Shown here: positions 1 through 12,600 of the stretch, one piece after another
Layout: each line of letters opens with the position of its first letter
Numbering within the stretch: position 1 is the first letter of the stretch
DNA from: Scytalidium lignicola
Lineage: Eukaryota > Ascomycota > Leotiomycetes
Direction of reading: 5' to 3'
Assembly (NCBI GenBank): GCA_002812745.2
Contig: NCSJ02000001.1
Span: 124,001-188,000, forward strand
DNA length: 64,000 nucleotides
The notes under the pieces: model-generated
What the model was told of the DNA's origin: nothing
Seen by the model: only the letters and a program-made list of their open reading frames with translations
Database searches by the model: none
Translations under genes and position numbers: made by a program

Positions 1-632
1 CACAGGCAATGAGAAAAGGGGCGATAAAATTTGGCCGATGTGAGAGATCTAAAAGGCTTAGATGAGTTTAATTATATGTGAATACATACCTACCGGCAGT
101 TATTTGAGCCTCAGAAGTTGAACGGAGTAACTTGAGCTCTTCCAGGGACTTTTCTGCGGCCTATTAGGTCAACGAGGGGCCACGTTTGGATACGCGGTCT
201 ATGAAGCTTACATTTCGGAGCTCTGAATGCTTTCTCTTACTCTCTTGGATTAGATTTGAGAGTTCTGACGACAATATCTGAGCCGTCATGTTAGCTCCGA
301 GATTCTAACTCTCCATGGCCTTATTATTCTAATTTAGATGTCAAGTTAGGACTTAATTACGAGACTTGAACGTCGGCATAGCTTCGTACAGTTTGCTACC
401 TAAGGCATCGATAACTTCACCGCTTTCTAGAAACAGTCACAAGAGCCCCGCGATGCATGCAGCCTTCCATCATTCCGACCTCCCACCATCCATCAGATTG
501 GTGCATACAATAAAATTTTGACTAGATAAATACCAAGGGCACTATTACATTTACAAACTAACTCTCTATATCTGAACTCCTCCAAAACCATATTGCCCTG
601 GTCTTTTCTCAACAAATAACAATAGCGACATC
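1..632. other. intergenic, left edge; 5' flank of mms2
   Basis: I see no coding region here on either strand, only short unrelated open frames. The last ~100 bases are the presumed promoter and 5' UTR of the ubiquitin E2-variant gene starting at 633. No clear TATA box or repeat was recognised. Confidence 0.5.
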
Positions 633-1280
633 ATGGGCGCAAAGGTACCGAGAAACTTTAGGCTGTTGGAGGAATTAGAAAAGGGAGAAAAAGGCCTAGG
701 AGCTGGTGAGCACAAAAGCTACCCTATGGAGTCATGTGTTTAAATTCTAATACGTTTCTCTATTTTAAGAGGCTTGCTCTTATGGTCTTTCTGATGGGGA
801 TGATTTACTGATGTCGAATTGGAACGGCACCATCCTCGGTCCCCCACACGTACGTCTACGAAAATGATTATATATACTCCATCCCTAATCGCTTTATCCA
901 GAGTGTACACGAAAACCGCATCTACTCATTGAAGATGCACTGTGGCGATGATTACCCTGATAAGCCACCCCTTATCCAATTCATCAGCGAAATCAATCTT
1001 CCATGTGTAAACCCCCGGAATGGCATGGTGAGTATGAAGTAGATATTCATAGCCATGATAAGAGAATTAACAGAAGTTCCAGGTCGACCCTACTAAGCTC
1101 CCTTGCCTTACGAACTGGAGTCGCGATAACACTATGGAAACGGTTTTGATCGAGTTGAGAAGGTTGTTACTTATATATCGGCCCATAGCTACATTCGGCT
1201 AATAAGAAGATAGATACATGGCTCATCCCGCTCACAAGAAACTCCCACAGCCACCTGAGGGATCAACATACCAGCTATAG
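633..1280 (+). CDS. mms2: ubiquitin-conjugating enzyme E2 variant (Mms2/UEV1 type)
   Basis: Five exons can be read: 633-705, 770-849, 902-1027, 1083-1162 and 1214-1280, giving 141 residues, close to the ~137-145 usual for Mms2. Recognisable stretches are [17 protein letters not shown] at the N-terminus, [34 protein letters not shown] and a tail ending [13 protein letters not shown]. Mms2 has the E2 fold but no catalytic cysteine. It pairs with Ubc13 to build Lys63-linked ubiquitin chains on PCNA in error-free post-replication repair (family knowledge). Four small introns in a 426-nt coding sequence are seen directly; the last has a weak donor (GTTGTT) but joins the conserved frame correctly. 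The gene converges with the LYR-protein gene downstream. Identification is secure from the sequence pattern; exact ends are inferred. Confidence 0.93.
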
Positions 1281-1623
1281 TTTTGATATTAAACTCTTAA
1301 GGGGATAGTGGATATCAAGTCTAAGTATGACAGGAAGAGTACCAAATCTCGTTGCGGGGTAGCTATGTCGTTCAATTGTCTTGCAGTCTTTTCACTAGTG
1401 ATTTGGGATGCATCAGCGCGGCGAAACAGGTTCGTACAGAGGGTCTGATATCTTCCAGTGATTTCTCGAGGTTGTCATGAAGGAGATACTCGTTATACAG
1501 AGAAATTCTGCTCTACAGCCAACATTATATTGCGCTCAGTGGCTCATATCGGGAAACTATGCCTAATAGATATTTTGTGTCCTCAAGCTTAAGATCATGC
1601 ACATACTAACATAGATAGTTGCA
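1281..1623. other. convergent 3' intergenic spacer
   Basis: 343 bp lie between the stop codons of mms2 (+) and the LYR-protein gene (-), so it should carry both 3' UTRs and poly(A) sites. I see no gene or repeat in it. Confidence 0.5.
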
Positions 1624-2674
1624 CTAGTTCTCTTTAGCCCCAGTTTGGCTCTGGCGCTTTAGCTTGCGTGCTATATTCTTCTCATGCTTCCGCAAAGCCC
1701 TTTCCTCCTTCCACAAGGCCTTTTCTTCTTCTGCAATCTCTAAAAACCTCTGGGCCATTTCCTTGTCCCTTCCTTGGGTCGCGTTCATCAGATTCCAGAT
1801 TCTATATCTTGACTGAGCCATGTCACGCAACCAACCACCATTCCCAACATCCACCCCGGTCTCGTCTTTGACAATGTTCTCCCATGCGTCTTCTGTCCTT
1901 GCCCATTCAAGCCCCTCCTCAATTCGATTGATACCATCCATCCTATTTAGCTTCTGATGTAACTTATCTCTCAGAACCCGATTAAGGTATTCACTCTGAG
2001 GTTTCTTAAATCGCAAAAAGGCGGACCCGGATGTTGTAGCGGCAAAAATTGGCACTTTTCGTCTTCCCGTACCTCCCAATTGTTCTTTCGGACGGGGCCG
2101 CGACTCGATCACTTTTTCTGCTCCAGGGTATGGCGCGGGCAGTGGTCGTCGAGGCTTCGGAGGTGGAGGATGAATGGTTTGGTGTGCTTTCTGTGCCGCA
2201 GCTTCTTTGCGGATCTGGTTGAGTAGGGTATGAATCTGAGAAATAGACGCGATATTGCCATCACCTGCTGAACGAAGGAGCTTCTCAAACTAGATAACGA
2301 ACATAAATTATGTCAGTGGCTCTGGCTCTGGCTCACGCTTAGATATAACAATCCAAGTTCAAGAGGACGAGATATTACGAACAGTATACCCTGTTTCCAG
2401 CGCAGTGATCACAAAACGAGGACTAGTATCACGAGCATTCCGTTTGAATCCCTTCCGTATCAAATGCTTGATCGGATTGCAGGGGAGCGAGCTATTTTGG
2501 AGCTCAGCTGGGAGCGGGATACGAGGACATTGCTGCAGCAGAGCTCTGTAAAGCGCGAAGCCTGGTTGAGGTTGAAATGTTAACAATTGATCGCTATCAG
2601 AACAATCGAAGAGCGGACTCACAAGCAATCCGATGTGGACCGGAGGCTTTTGGTGGGAAATACTGAGGCGGCAT
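1624..2674 (-). CDS. LYR motif-containing protein, Cup1-like
   Basis: Three exons (minus strand, 5' to 3'): 2674-2623, 2561-2383 and 2289-1624, 298 residues. The first exon is tiny (starts MPPQYFPPKA). The junction of exons 1 and 2 restores HRIACFALYRALLQQCPRI, which holds the LYR tripeptide followed by the Arg-rich helix HLIRKGFKRNARD. This is the N-terminal domain of Cup1-like LYR proteins. The C-terminal half is charged and helical (WARTEDAWENIV.. ending KNIARKLKRQSQTGAKEN). LYR proteins are small mitochondrial factors that bind acyl carrier protein and assist assembly of respiratory complexes or Fe-S transfer (family knowledge); the exact client of this one is unknown. The second intron uses a GTTCGT donor; no other donor keeps the frame. 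Confidence 0.85.
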
Positions 2675-3505
2675 TCATTTGGTTGACTACAAATGTTGTC
2701 CTAGAAATTCGTGAACTTCCATGTAAGCTAATCGCGAACCGAATTTACGTCGAAATGGCACGTGCTGCTACCCGTAGCCCATGGTCGAGGATAGCATGAG
2801 AACTAGGAATTAAAGGGATATGGGGTTGATAAACTCATTACTTTATAAGAAATTACTTGTTAAGGTAAATACTTATAATTAGATGGAGTTTTAGTTCTCC
2901 GGTTTTTAAGAATATCCATTATCCGTTTTCCGTTTTCTCCAAATCCGGGAACAAAGCCCACCATTCTTAACCCATAGCCCGTTAATATATATACAATTAA
3001 TACCGTAGTTGACATAACATAATTATAAACTTCAAAATCCTTCTCAAATATAATTGTTTTGCTTTCCAATTATACCAAGTATCGGCATAGGAACCCGAAG
3101 GTATGACTTCTCAGGCTCCATCTCTCACGCGTCAGGCTCCATGTCCAAGTCTATATTCCACGACATGGATATCTGACATAACTCGTCTTATTCGACATTC
3201 TCACAGACCATCATTTATGCATTAGCTCCTGAGGCCCTCATTCTGTTTCCTAGGATTTGCAGTTGCAATGATGATTTTCAAACCCATGCTTCAAGAATGG
3301 CTCTTAATTTAGTTCATTTGCCACACTTCGTAATCAATAGATCCCGAGATATTGCAAAATATGGGCTGAAGTATATGAAGCAGTATCTTCATAGAACGCT
3401 GTGAGACAAGCACTCAGAATATATATTATTATATCCCGTCGAATTGGCGTCCTTTGTCCTTTGACAAAGGAGCAATCGAAATTAAAGTCTACGAACACCG
3501 TAGCT
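2675..3505. other. intergenic with AT-rich island
   Basis: This spacer holds the 5' flank of the LYR gene (right beside 2674) and the 3' flank of the bZIP gene ending at 3506. Positions ~2815-3075 are markedly AT-rich compared with both sides. That could be a decayed (RIP-mutated) repeat or simply terminator and scaffold DNA. Short open frames (for example 2860-3069, minus) show no recognisable domain, so I do not call them genes. Confidence 0.45.
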
Positions 3506-5875
3506 TTACCAATAGCCCGCCTTTATGGCCGCTATAATAGCACTATAGATATCAGAAATACGGCAGCCAGGCCCACGACCCAAGCAAATGCAACGAACTA
3601 AAAGTTCTATGAAGACCCATTAGTCAGCCATATACTCATCAGCTATATCAGTAAAACAGAACAAGAGCTTACTCTCTATTAATGTTTGCACATTGATTGT
3701 TACAAGTCGCTTTGGTATTAGGGAGCTAGTTTTCTCCGTTGCTGCCGCAGGTATGATAGAGTGGATAAGCTCGTTCGCACTCGGTGTCTTTTCATCGGAG
3801 TCAACCTCCCAATCGCCGAAACCTTTTGATAATGGAAAAGGTAACAGGCTAGAAAAAAGCCCTGGATCTAATACTTCATCTCTGGGTGTCTTGCCATCAG
3901 AAGTCTTTGATTCAAGGTTTGGCGTCGTAGCTGCTGTCCTATCTGCGATTAAACTAGCAGGGAAATGATCAACAAAATTCTGAATATCCAGTTCACAAGT
4001 AACATAGTCAGCTGCCGGAGGTATATCGATGCCGATGGTGTGAAGAATCCCCTCGATGTCGTACGAGTCATAAAACACGCCTTCGTACCCCGGTAAAGCG
4101 CAGCGACTCTTGTTCATATACACCTCTTCAAACTGACTGAGCGGCGGTAGAAATGGGCCCATCGAACGTCCATGATCACCATATTTAAGCGTCGTTTCAT
4201 CGTTGACTGTGTGCTCTTGTTGGGGATAATGAGACCCATTATCGCCGATATGGTAGAAAGGGGCTCGGAAGTTGTGAAGAGAGTCCATCTTTGAGCCTAA
4301 AATGAGTCTCTTTAATCTTGTTGTGATCTCAGCTGGGGTTTCATATAACAAGCAAAATCCAAAAATCTTCTGAATTGCTACAGGATTCGCAGTTTTGGAG
4401 GTGATAATGAGATATCCTCTCTCAAGAGCCGTGCGATGCAATCGCCGAGCAAAGGAGAACTCACTGAAGGCTCCGCTAGACGGAAGTGGCAGACCGGATC
4501 CCAAAGCATCTTTTGAAAATAAATCAGGAGGAAGCTCGACCCGATATTGTTGTAAGTCCATGAAGTCAAAGTCAAAGGGAAAACTAGCATTATCTTCGGT
4601 AGGTCGACTTATGACCTCCACGTCGGGTTCGCGATGTTTTAAGCTATAACCGCTCTCGTCATGGCTGACGTTAAGTGGGATTTCATCTTCTTCTTTCTCA
4701 TCACTATTTGTAACTATATAGCCACCCCAAATAGAACTACTAGTGGTCAATCCGGCGGGTTCTAGCTTTCCCGTGGTTGTTTCTGGACTCTGTTTCTTTG
4801 ATGATGGCCGTCCCCGCCGCTGACGTGCTGGGTCAGCATCATGGCCACTGTGGTTTGTTCCTTCACTATCTCCGTCATTCTTTGACTCTTGCCTTGCATT
4901 TTCGTCACTGGTAGCTTTAGCCAGGATTAGCATCTTCTCTGTGCTAGATAGCAATTTTCTTCCAAATTCTGGCTCTCGTTGAAGAACGCCTTTAGAAACT
5001 GCAAAATCATGCAGAGCAACAAAGACTGCATTCATCTCCTCGTTGGTCTTAAGTAGCTTTTCAACTCGCTGCTCGAGAGTAGCAATTGTAGACTCCTTAC
5101 GATGGCGATATGCTCTCTGCGCCATTCGTATTTGAGTCCGTCGTCTCTACAGATTATTAGAATATGTACTGTGCATAAAGCCTAAACTTTCTCTAGAAGA
5201 TCCTAGGACTAGTGTAGCAGACTGCAAAAATCCAGATAGAGACTAAAAAGAAGACTATTAACTCACATCGGCAGCAGTTTCATCTTGAGTATCCACTCTT
5301 GGTCTCCCTCTAATCTTCTTGCTCCCTTCCTGATCTTCCTCGCCATTGGAATGATCGGTTTTCCTCTTCTTCTTCTGGACAGGTTTGGATTCTGGCTTCT
5401 CATTGGCTTTATTGTCGGGATGGCTAGAGATACCAAAAGGAAAAGAAGCAACTGCACTTTCTCTCAATCTAGATTCATGCTGTTCTCTTGCAACTAATGC
5501 CGCTCGCCCATCATCGTAACTCTCCATACTTAGAACTGACAATGGATTGGAGTAGCTGGCACTCATAGCTCCTATTCCCTGATAAGTACCATCTGTGTAC
5601 GAATTTCGTTCACTTGATGAAATATTGAAGCCCGATTCCACGGAGCCCATAGCCGTCGTTGAGAGCATTCCTGAGTCATGATATGTAGAAAGTAAGTTAT
5701 TCGAGATGGGGTGGGCGTCATTGATGTTGGAGCCGCCTGGGAGATTCAGGCCATGACCCAGATTACTGATCAACTCCGCGTGCTCCGCACCCGAATACAT
5801 GTTAGCGGCTTGTGTGAGGATTTCCAAAGCTGTCGAACGGCGCTGTTGAGAATAATGGTCGTATTCCTCCACCAT
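3506..5875 (-). CDS. bZIP transcription factor with AT-hook-like motifs
   Basis: Three exons: 5875-5267, 5146-3673 and 3606-3506, 727 residues. Splicing at 5266-5147 rebuilds the basic region RRRTQIRMAQRAYRHRKE (about residues 204-221), followed by a leucine-zipper-like helix. This is the Pezizomycotina bZIP type whose C-terminus ends in a conserved CLGRGPG-containing helix. That end appears only after removal of a last intron (3672-3607), giving LIEKLLVRCICLGRGPGCR and a stop at 3506. Without this splice the frame runs to 3620 with an unrelated tail. Two RGRP cores (about residues 189-192 and 314-317) resemble AT-hooks and flank the bZIP. The middle is long, acidic and low in recognised domains. 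Members of this class often regulate secondary metabolism or stress genes, but no target can be inferred. Start chosen at ATG 5875 (MVEEYDHYS). Confidence 0.85.
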
Positions 5876-7232
5876 TTTTGAGTTGTTGGATTAGTATGCA
5901 AAAATGTTGGCTCTGTCCAGCATTTACATATAATACGGCATTTGGTCAGCCCAGGCAAAGTTGTAGCCTAGCATGTGGGAGCTAGGTCCTACCGGTAGTT
6001 GAATCACTACATCATCCAAGCCAGCCCATTTGAAGGTGAAGTCCCTTGTCAGCACGGTAGCTTAGCTGATGTAAGCTTCGCACTCCCCTACCTTACCTAA
6101 CTTAAAACGTTAAGTTAATTTTGGGTCATGCAGAGCGGCCGAGAGCGGCCGCGAGCGGAAGTTTTGCGCATTATTTTCAGTGCGGTCTATTTTTGCCGAA
6201 CTTTACCGCAATTCAGCGCTACACACCAAAGCCTGTAAATGATTAGGAAGCTGTGTAGGAATTTATGATTAACAAACCTCCAGAATGTAGCATGCAACGT
6301 CTAATTCGACTTCTTCTCAACTTTTTACACTCTTATTATTACTGGATTATTAGTTTTACCCATACCGCGATCCATGGGCTTGTGAAGAAACCGTCATGTT
6401 GACAGGCTAGATGACACTAGACCGGTCCATGGTTACCCGCGGCATGCGTCACTTGTTCCGAGACGGTGTGGTACGCGGTTGTTGAGAATATCCCTTTACT
6501 ACTGCACATTGATTTATCACGAGTCAGTTACATGGATCGCCGATCGGCTCAATCTCATTATCCGAATTGGGGAATTATCTTTTTATAATACTGTACTGTA
6601 TCCAAATCCATGTTAGCTCGATTAGTAAGCATCCTAAACTCCGAAGCATAGTTAACACCGACTCGAAATATGGTCTTAGAAGATCAGCAGACTTTTGTAT
6701 TACCGGTACTTGATTGGAAAGATTGACCAGTTTTCTCGAAGTACCTCAGATTCCCTTATTAACTTTTATACACAACCCCCAAAAGATCCATCTCATAGCA
6801 AACTTAGCATCTATTCCGTAAGACTCCTATTTATTATACAATTCCTCCTCTGAAGCGCCTGAATCGACTCCTTGCCCGCCCTGAAAATGCAAACCAAAGC
6901 AGAAGACACTAGATAAATGAACGAAGTGAAAGCTGAGAATGGTTAAGGCGATAAAGGCCCCATCCAGTCGCTCAAGTTTCCCAAGCCACCTCACTGCATA
7001 CCCAAACATCATCCGTTCAATCATCCATCCTATGTTTTCGTAATGAATCCTTAGGGTAAGCCACGGCAGAGATGGCCGAACGACAAATCCTTGAAACGAA
7101 ACGGGTATCATGGTATGTATATATGCAAGCCCGATAGAAAAAATCGCCTGCTTGCTCATGTCATATCGAGTCCTGTGGAACGGAGATCTCGACATTTAGC
7201 TATGGTACAGTGTAGAAGAAAAGATTCGTCGT
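5876..7232. other. intergenic: bZIP promoter and caf40 3' flank
   Basis: About 1.36 kb between the bZIP start (5875) and the caf40 stop (7233). A GC-rich direct repeat of AGCGGCCG lies at ~6132-6158. A TACTGTACTGTA run lies at ~6588-6600. An open frame of 122 codons at 6827-7195 (minus) lies where the caf40 3' UTR should be and shows no recognised domain, so it is not called. Confidence 0.5.
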
Positions 7233-8476
7233 TTAAAGGCCTGGGTGATGGGCTCCGGATGATTCGACAACGTTGTCAGATAGATTGATCAGGAGCTGTG
7301 CAAGGCAACGCTTGGTAGCTGCATCATCGCGCAAGACTGAAGAAAATGTAGCATCGCGTAAAGGTTCCGGGAGACATTGGCGTAAGGCTTCGCGTGCACG
7401 AGCATTATCACTCAATCTAGATATTTGGTTAGGAAAGTTATTAAATATCATCAATGGCTTATCTTACCGAAGAAAGCAACGCACAACATGCTTTAGAAGA
7501 CGTGCCGTTTGCTGCTCGACAAGTTGAGAGACCATGTTGCTAAGCACCGTCCCGACGGCGTAGAAACGCTCGTACGTGGCACAGATATAGTTGAGTCCGT
7601 GATCATCAAGAAGAATCTTCTGCACGATGAAGATTGCAACAGTTTTACTCAGCTCTGATCCTGTTTCCATTATTCGAAGACACAAAGGAATAATCTCAGT
7701 TGTAAGGAGAAAGTTGATAACGTCCGAAGAGTCATTCTTCACAAGAGCTCCAATAACTCCAAGTGAAGTGAGACGAAGGTATTCGAAAGGCCTGGACTTT
7801 GAGGTTGTATTGAGGAAAGGGTAGAGAAAGAGAGGAATGTGAGCTATTGAATCATTAACATAATATCTCACTATTTTGGAGTCACTATATCCTTACCATT
7901 CAAGAATAGCGCGCGCGTCTCATTGTGAGAAGCAACACATTGTAGGAGCGCTAACGCATTGCAGACTCTATTGGAAGCAGCGGCCGTGAGTTGCGATGGG
8001 TTAAGCAACGTGTAAACAGAGATGATCTCCTGGAGGAGAGACGTCATCACACCTAACATAAAACCCCATTGTTAGTGTATTTTCAAGCCCAAGCGTGATT
8101 CTAGTAACATACCAAATGAATGCCACAAGATGAGCGCTAGTTCGGGGACTTGCTCTCGTTTCTTGCTGAGTTCAAGTAGTGCTGCTTCACGGGTCTCCTC
8201 GTTCAATAGATCCGCGATAAAAGCCAACGTCCTCCGATTTTCTTCCGTGACATTATCCATTATAGCAGACTCTTGTACATGAGAGGAAGCGAGTGATGGC
8301 GCTGAGGAATTATGAGTAGCTGCTATTCTATTGTAATGTTGTTGTTGCGCTACGGATGCTGCGGCGGCTGCGGCTTGCTGAGCATGTTGGTGATGGCCTT
8401 GGTGGTGCATCCATGACGCTTCGCCGGGGGGATTGTACTGATGCTGGTGCGAATAAACGTGCGCTCCTTGGAGCAT
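7233..8476 (-). CDS. caf40: CCR4-NOT complex subunit Caf40/Rcd1 (CNOT9)
   Basis: Four exons: 8476-8113, 8052-7897, 7843-7468 and 7416-7233, 359 residues. The joined product shows the nearly invariant Rcd1 armadillo-repeat core: [109 protein letters not shown] and [18 protein letters not shown]. The N-terminal ~110 residues are rich in His, Gln and Ala, as in other fungal Caf40 proteins. Caf40 is a core subunit of CCR4-NOT, which deadenylates mRNA and links RNA-binding proteins to decay in the cytoplasm (family knowledge). Start: ATG 8476 ([13 protein letters not shown]) is the first ATG of the frame. Introns are 51-60 nt with clean GT..AG ends. Confidence 0.95.
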
Positions 8477-9630
8477 CGTGAACGAGGGACGTTGTAGTCC
8501 AAGAAGACTCGAAAGCTGGTAGATATAGTTGTGTTGTGAGCTCTTATCTCGGCTTGCGACTCCGAGAAGAGTATGATCGAAGCTTTCTCGCGCAGTCTCC
8601 AAACAAACCTCCTGTCTCTGATATATCTTGTCTAACCGTTGACCGAAAAGCTTGGATTGAGGTCGGAGACAGTTTGCTTGAAGTTCGCAATGAAGTCGAG
8701 GCTCAATATTATTAGTGGTCGGTGAAGTTGCCGCACCCCGCCTAGGTTATGGTTAGCACCTTATACGGTGAGCAATTCTTGCCACGTACGTAGTATTATA
8801 TGTGCTGTACTTTCGTACCCAACCCAGCGTGCATCTTGGGCACAGTCTCTGTTCTATATTTGGGATTCCTTTCAGACTAGTGGATGAAATTTTGAAATTT
8901 TGAATGGGCCAGTTATTTAAAGAGAAGAACTGTACATCAGAAGTCTTCCTAAATATGATAAAACTATAGGCTATTGTGCACCGGGGTAATGAGGTATTTG
9001 CGGTGTTAATCATGAATAAGCTGACCCGGATCATCCTAGTTTTTAAGTTTTCGCACATAATGGAAACGCTCAAGGATTAAGAACCCAAAAGATTTCGATA
9101 AACATAGCATAATTTACCAGAAGTTCTGCAAATAACCTTATCCGAGTTTAGCTTAATAGCAAAACGGAATGTGACACATGGCTAACTTTCCAAAGATTCT
9201 AGATCAGAAATAACTAGAGAGAATGATCATTTTATATAATGCGTATGATCCTCGTAAAATTATTGGAAACATAACACCTTCTCCCATATCCTGTGCTAGA
9301 CCATTTCGTTGCAGATATAAATTAAAAAGGATGTATCTGTTGCTAGAAAAACAACAAGCAAAAGCAGGAGACATGGTAAGTTTGACCAAATTTCCACCCC
9401 GGTAGTGAAAACATGTAGTACCCTATTTTCCGTCCAGGTTCCTACCCTGGGTTCAATATGTTCGCTATCTTGCCATCAAGAAAAGAAATATCAAACAAAA
9501 CCTCGTAATGATGCCATTAATAATCGCCGAAGACAAAAGAGATTCGTCCCACACGACTTGAATCATTTTTTCCGTCACCATTTCCCTTATATTACCATGA
9601 CCAGATGCGCTCATAATTCCTGAAAGTTCT
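8477..9630. other. intergenic: caf40 promoter and kin1 3' flank
   Basis: About 1.15 kb. It holds the caf40 5' flank and the region downstream of the kinase stop at 9631. Several short open frames (for example 8753-9073 and 9405-9623) lack any recognisable domain. No RNA gene or repeat was seen. Confidence 0.5.
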
Positions 9631-12600
9631 TCATAGCCTTAACTCGCGCAATATTTGATCCGCCATGTTCTTATACTGCCAGGTTCCTCCAGCTAATCTC
9701 TTGAATTGAATGCCATGAAGAGATAACAGTGGAACCTTAACGATGAATATCTCGAACTCAAGGACCAAACTACCGCCCAGTTCGCTCTGTACATGTGTAC
9801 TAGTTTCGCCAACTGCTCGTCCCGAGGAGCCATGACGATCTCTGTTATCGCTTTCATCCGATACGTCCGAATCGGTATAACTAGCATCCCCACCAGTCCG
9901 TCTAGGTGTTTTAGGAGCATGTGAAGGTTTTTCTGTGTCTCTGAAATCGTCCCTGTCTTTCTCCGCATTACCAGCCATGAACCCCCCGAAACTGATTCTA
10001 CGTTTATGGCTGGGGGTCTGACTACTATGCCCAGCCGAAGGAGGTAGATCAACCACCTTTTTGAGATCAATGCTTGGACTATGGCGACAGCTAAAACCAC
10101 CTCGAATCTCTCTGTAGTCTACACCTAGCTGCTTCAAGACTCGTATGATGTCTTGTCGAATAGTCTGGACAGGTTTTGTAGAGGTTGTCGAAACACTAAA
10201 CAGACCCTTTAGGAATACGGGCTTGGCGATATCAGTAGTATCAACGCGGTCAGTTGAAATACCGCTTGCCTCAGCTTGCTCAAAGTCAACCTCCTCAGGC
10301 ACATCGGCTTCTCTTGCTTCATCTCTCCTTGCACGACGCGCTTGGATGCTCTCTCTCCGTGCATGGCCAAGGGATTTCGCCCGTGCGCTAGTGCTTCTTG
10401 GGCTGTGATGGCCTCTATTCTCGGATTCAGGACCAGCTCTATCATTCGATGTAGAATGGTCAGAACCACTGGTCGGTGGAGGTTCTTTATATGTTACACG
10501 AGGACTAGCATCCGATCCCCCTCTCCGGTCTGATCTCCTACGGTATTCTGCTGAGTTAACACTTGTGGACCGCCCTAAACCTTTCGAGCTGTGCGAGGTG
10601 TCAGCAGTTCGTGGCGGCGATAAAAGGTCACTGTGCTGAGGCTGGCTGCTTCCCGATCGAAGGTGTGAAGGAGAGCGAGCGGGTTCGCGTTCCCGGGAGC
10701 GTCGCATACTAAAGCTTTTTCTTAGACTAGACTGCTCATTAGAGGATTGCACAGCAATTAGAGGTGGTGGCTGGCTTTTCTCGGGTTTCCGTCTCGTACT
10801 GAATCTACGTAGGAGTCCAGCAGCTGTGCTCTCCTTACGAGGTAGTTCAGGGTGAGGCTCAATTATAGCCGGGGATGTTGGTCCACTTGCTGTACCAAGC
10901 TTTACATGCTTCATGTTATCCGTGATTTCGTCTTCACCATGGGTACGTGCGCGAGGTCGTGACCTTCCTCCAGTTGCATTCTCCCCAGGCATCTCGTATG
11001 TTCCAGCATTTGTGTATGCTGCCTTTGGCGCATTGATTTCAGGTAATTGAAGAGGAGCCTCATTTGGACTCCGAGGCATACTAGTGGCTCCGGGATTAGC
11101 TGCAAGTCTATCTCGCTCCTGCTTCTCCTTGACTAGGAAATAAACAGATATGAGCGGGTGGTATGCATTAATCGGATCATTTCCCAGTTGCAACCCCTCT
11201 GTACTCGGTGTCGTGAGGGTATCCCTGCTACTTATAGAGTTTCTCCTCTTGTAAAAATCAAATCCGAAACTTCTCTTCTTCTCTGGATCTTTAGGAAGTT
11301 GTGCCTCTCGCTCACGCTCATGCAATGCGAGCCGTATGGCACGTTGGTATTGTTCTGATTCTAGTACCTCAGTCAATTGTGCGTGAATTACCTCCGGCGG
11401 GCCAAAGTCGAAACCAGTCATTGCGTGTATCACAGCTGGATCCAATGGTAATTGCAGAGGCTCCCTAAGAGGAAGATAGTTCTCTGGTGGAGATCCGAAT
11501 CCCTTAATCATCCAGGGATGGCACATTATTTCTTGGAGGGTTGCTCGTTGTTTGGGATCCGTCACCAGCATGCGGGAAATAAGATTCTTACATTCTATCG
11601 CTGTTAGTATTGCTGTGATACATTAATAGAACAAGATACATACCAGGCGACAACCAGTTAGGATAGTCTACAATGCCCTTCTTGATTTTCGCGTGCAGTG
11701 CTGGCATACTTTGATCGTCAAACGGAACTTTTCCACAGACCAAGACATACAGCACGATACCAAAGCTCCACACATCCACTTCCGGTCCCGTATATGCCCT
11801 TGCTTGGAGCAGTTCTGGAGCAGCGAAATATAAACTACCACAAAATGTTTTGAGGTGGTTACGGGGAGAGAACAGGTTGCTCAGACCGAAGTCGATAATC
11901 TTGATATCACCCGTCTTGCTAATCAGAATGTTCTCAATCTTCAGATCCCGATGCACAATACTATTCCGATGGCAATAGTCTAGTGCACTTGCGATCTGCC
12001 TGCTGAACTTCCGTGCTTGCTTCTCCTTTAGCCTACCGTGAGAAATGATATAATCGAGCATCTGACCACCGTTGACGAATTCAAAGAGCATATACCAGTG
12101 GTATGTTGTGCGCACAACATCCCGCATCCCGCATATATATGGATGGTCTAGAAGCGTCACTATAGCCGCCTCTCGAGCTGTTCGAACCTCTTTCGAATGA
12201 TCTGCTCTTTCTCTATCTGCTCGGCTCTGGTGACCTCCGTCATCTGTAGACCCACGAGGCACGATTTTCACAGCCACCTATCTATTGCGTCAGTATCAAA
12301 CAACCCCCAGTGTGAATGATTCATGGAAAGCTACCTGTTCCCCTCCTTCCACCCTTCTTGCCAGCTTTACTTTGCCCATGCTTCCAGCACCTATGGTCTT
12401 CCCGAGAACCCAGTTACCTGACTGCGCAGGAATAGTCGTTCTTGACTTTCCCGACCTTCCATTTGCATTTCTCGTCTCTGTTGCAACCACCACCGGGGCT
12501 GGCCCCCCACCATTTGCTACTGTTGTTGCCATATCTGATGAGTAGCGACTATGGCTGTGTCGGTGGTGACCAGAAGTACTACGTGTAGATTCGGTGCGTG

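Noticed and set aside
6827..7195. 122-codon open frame, minus strand, directly downstream of caf40
   Set aside because: It lies where the caf40 3' UTR is expected, has no recognised domain, and its length is within chance range.
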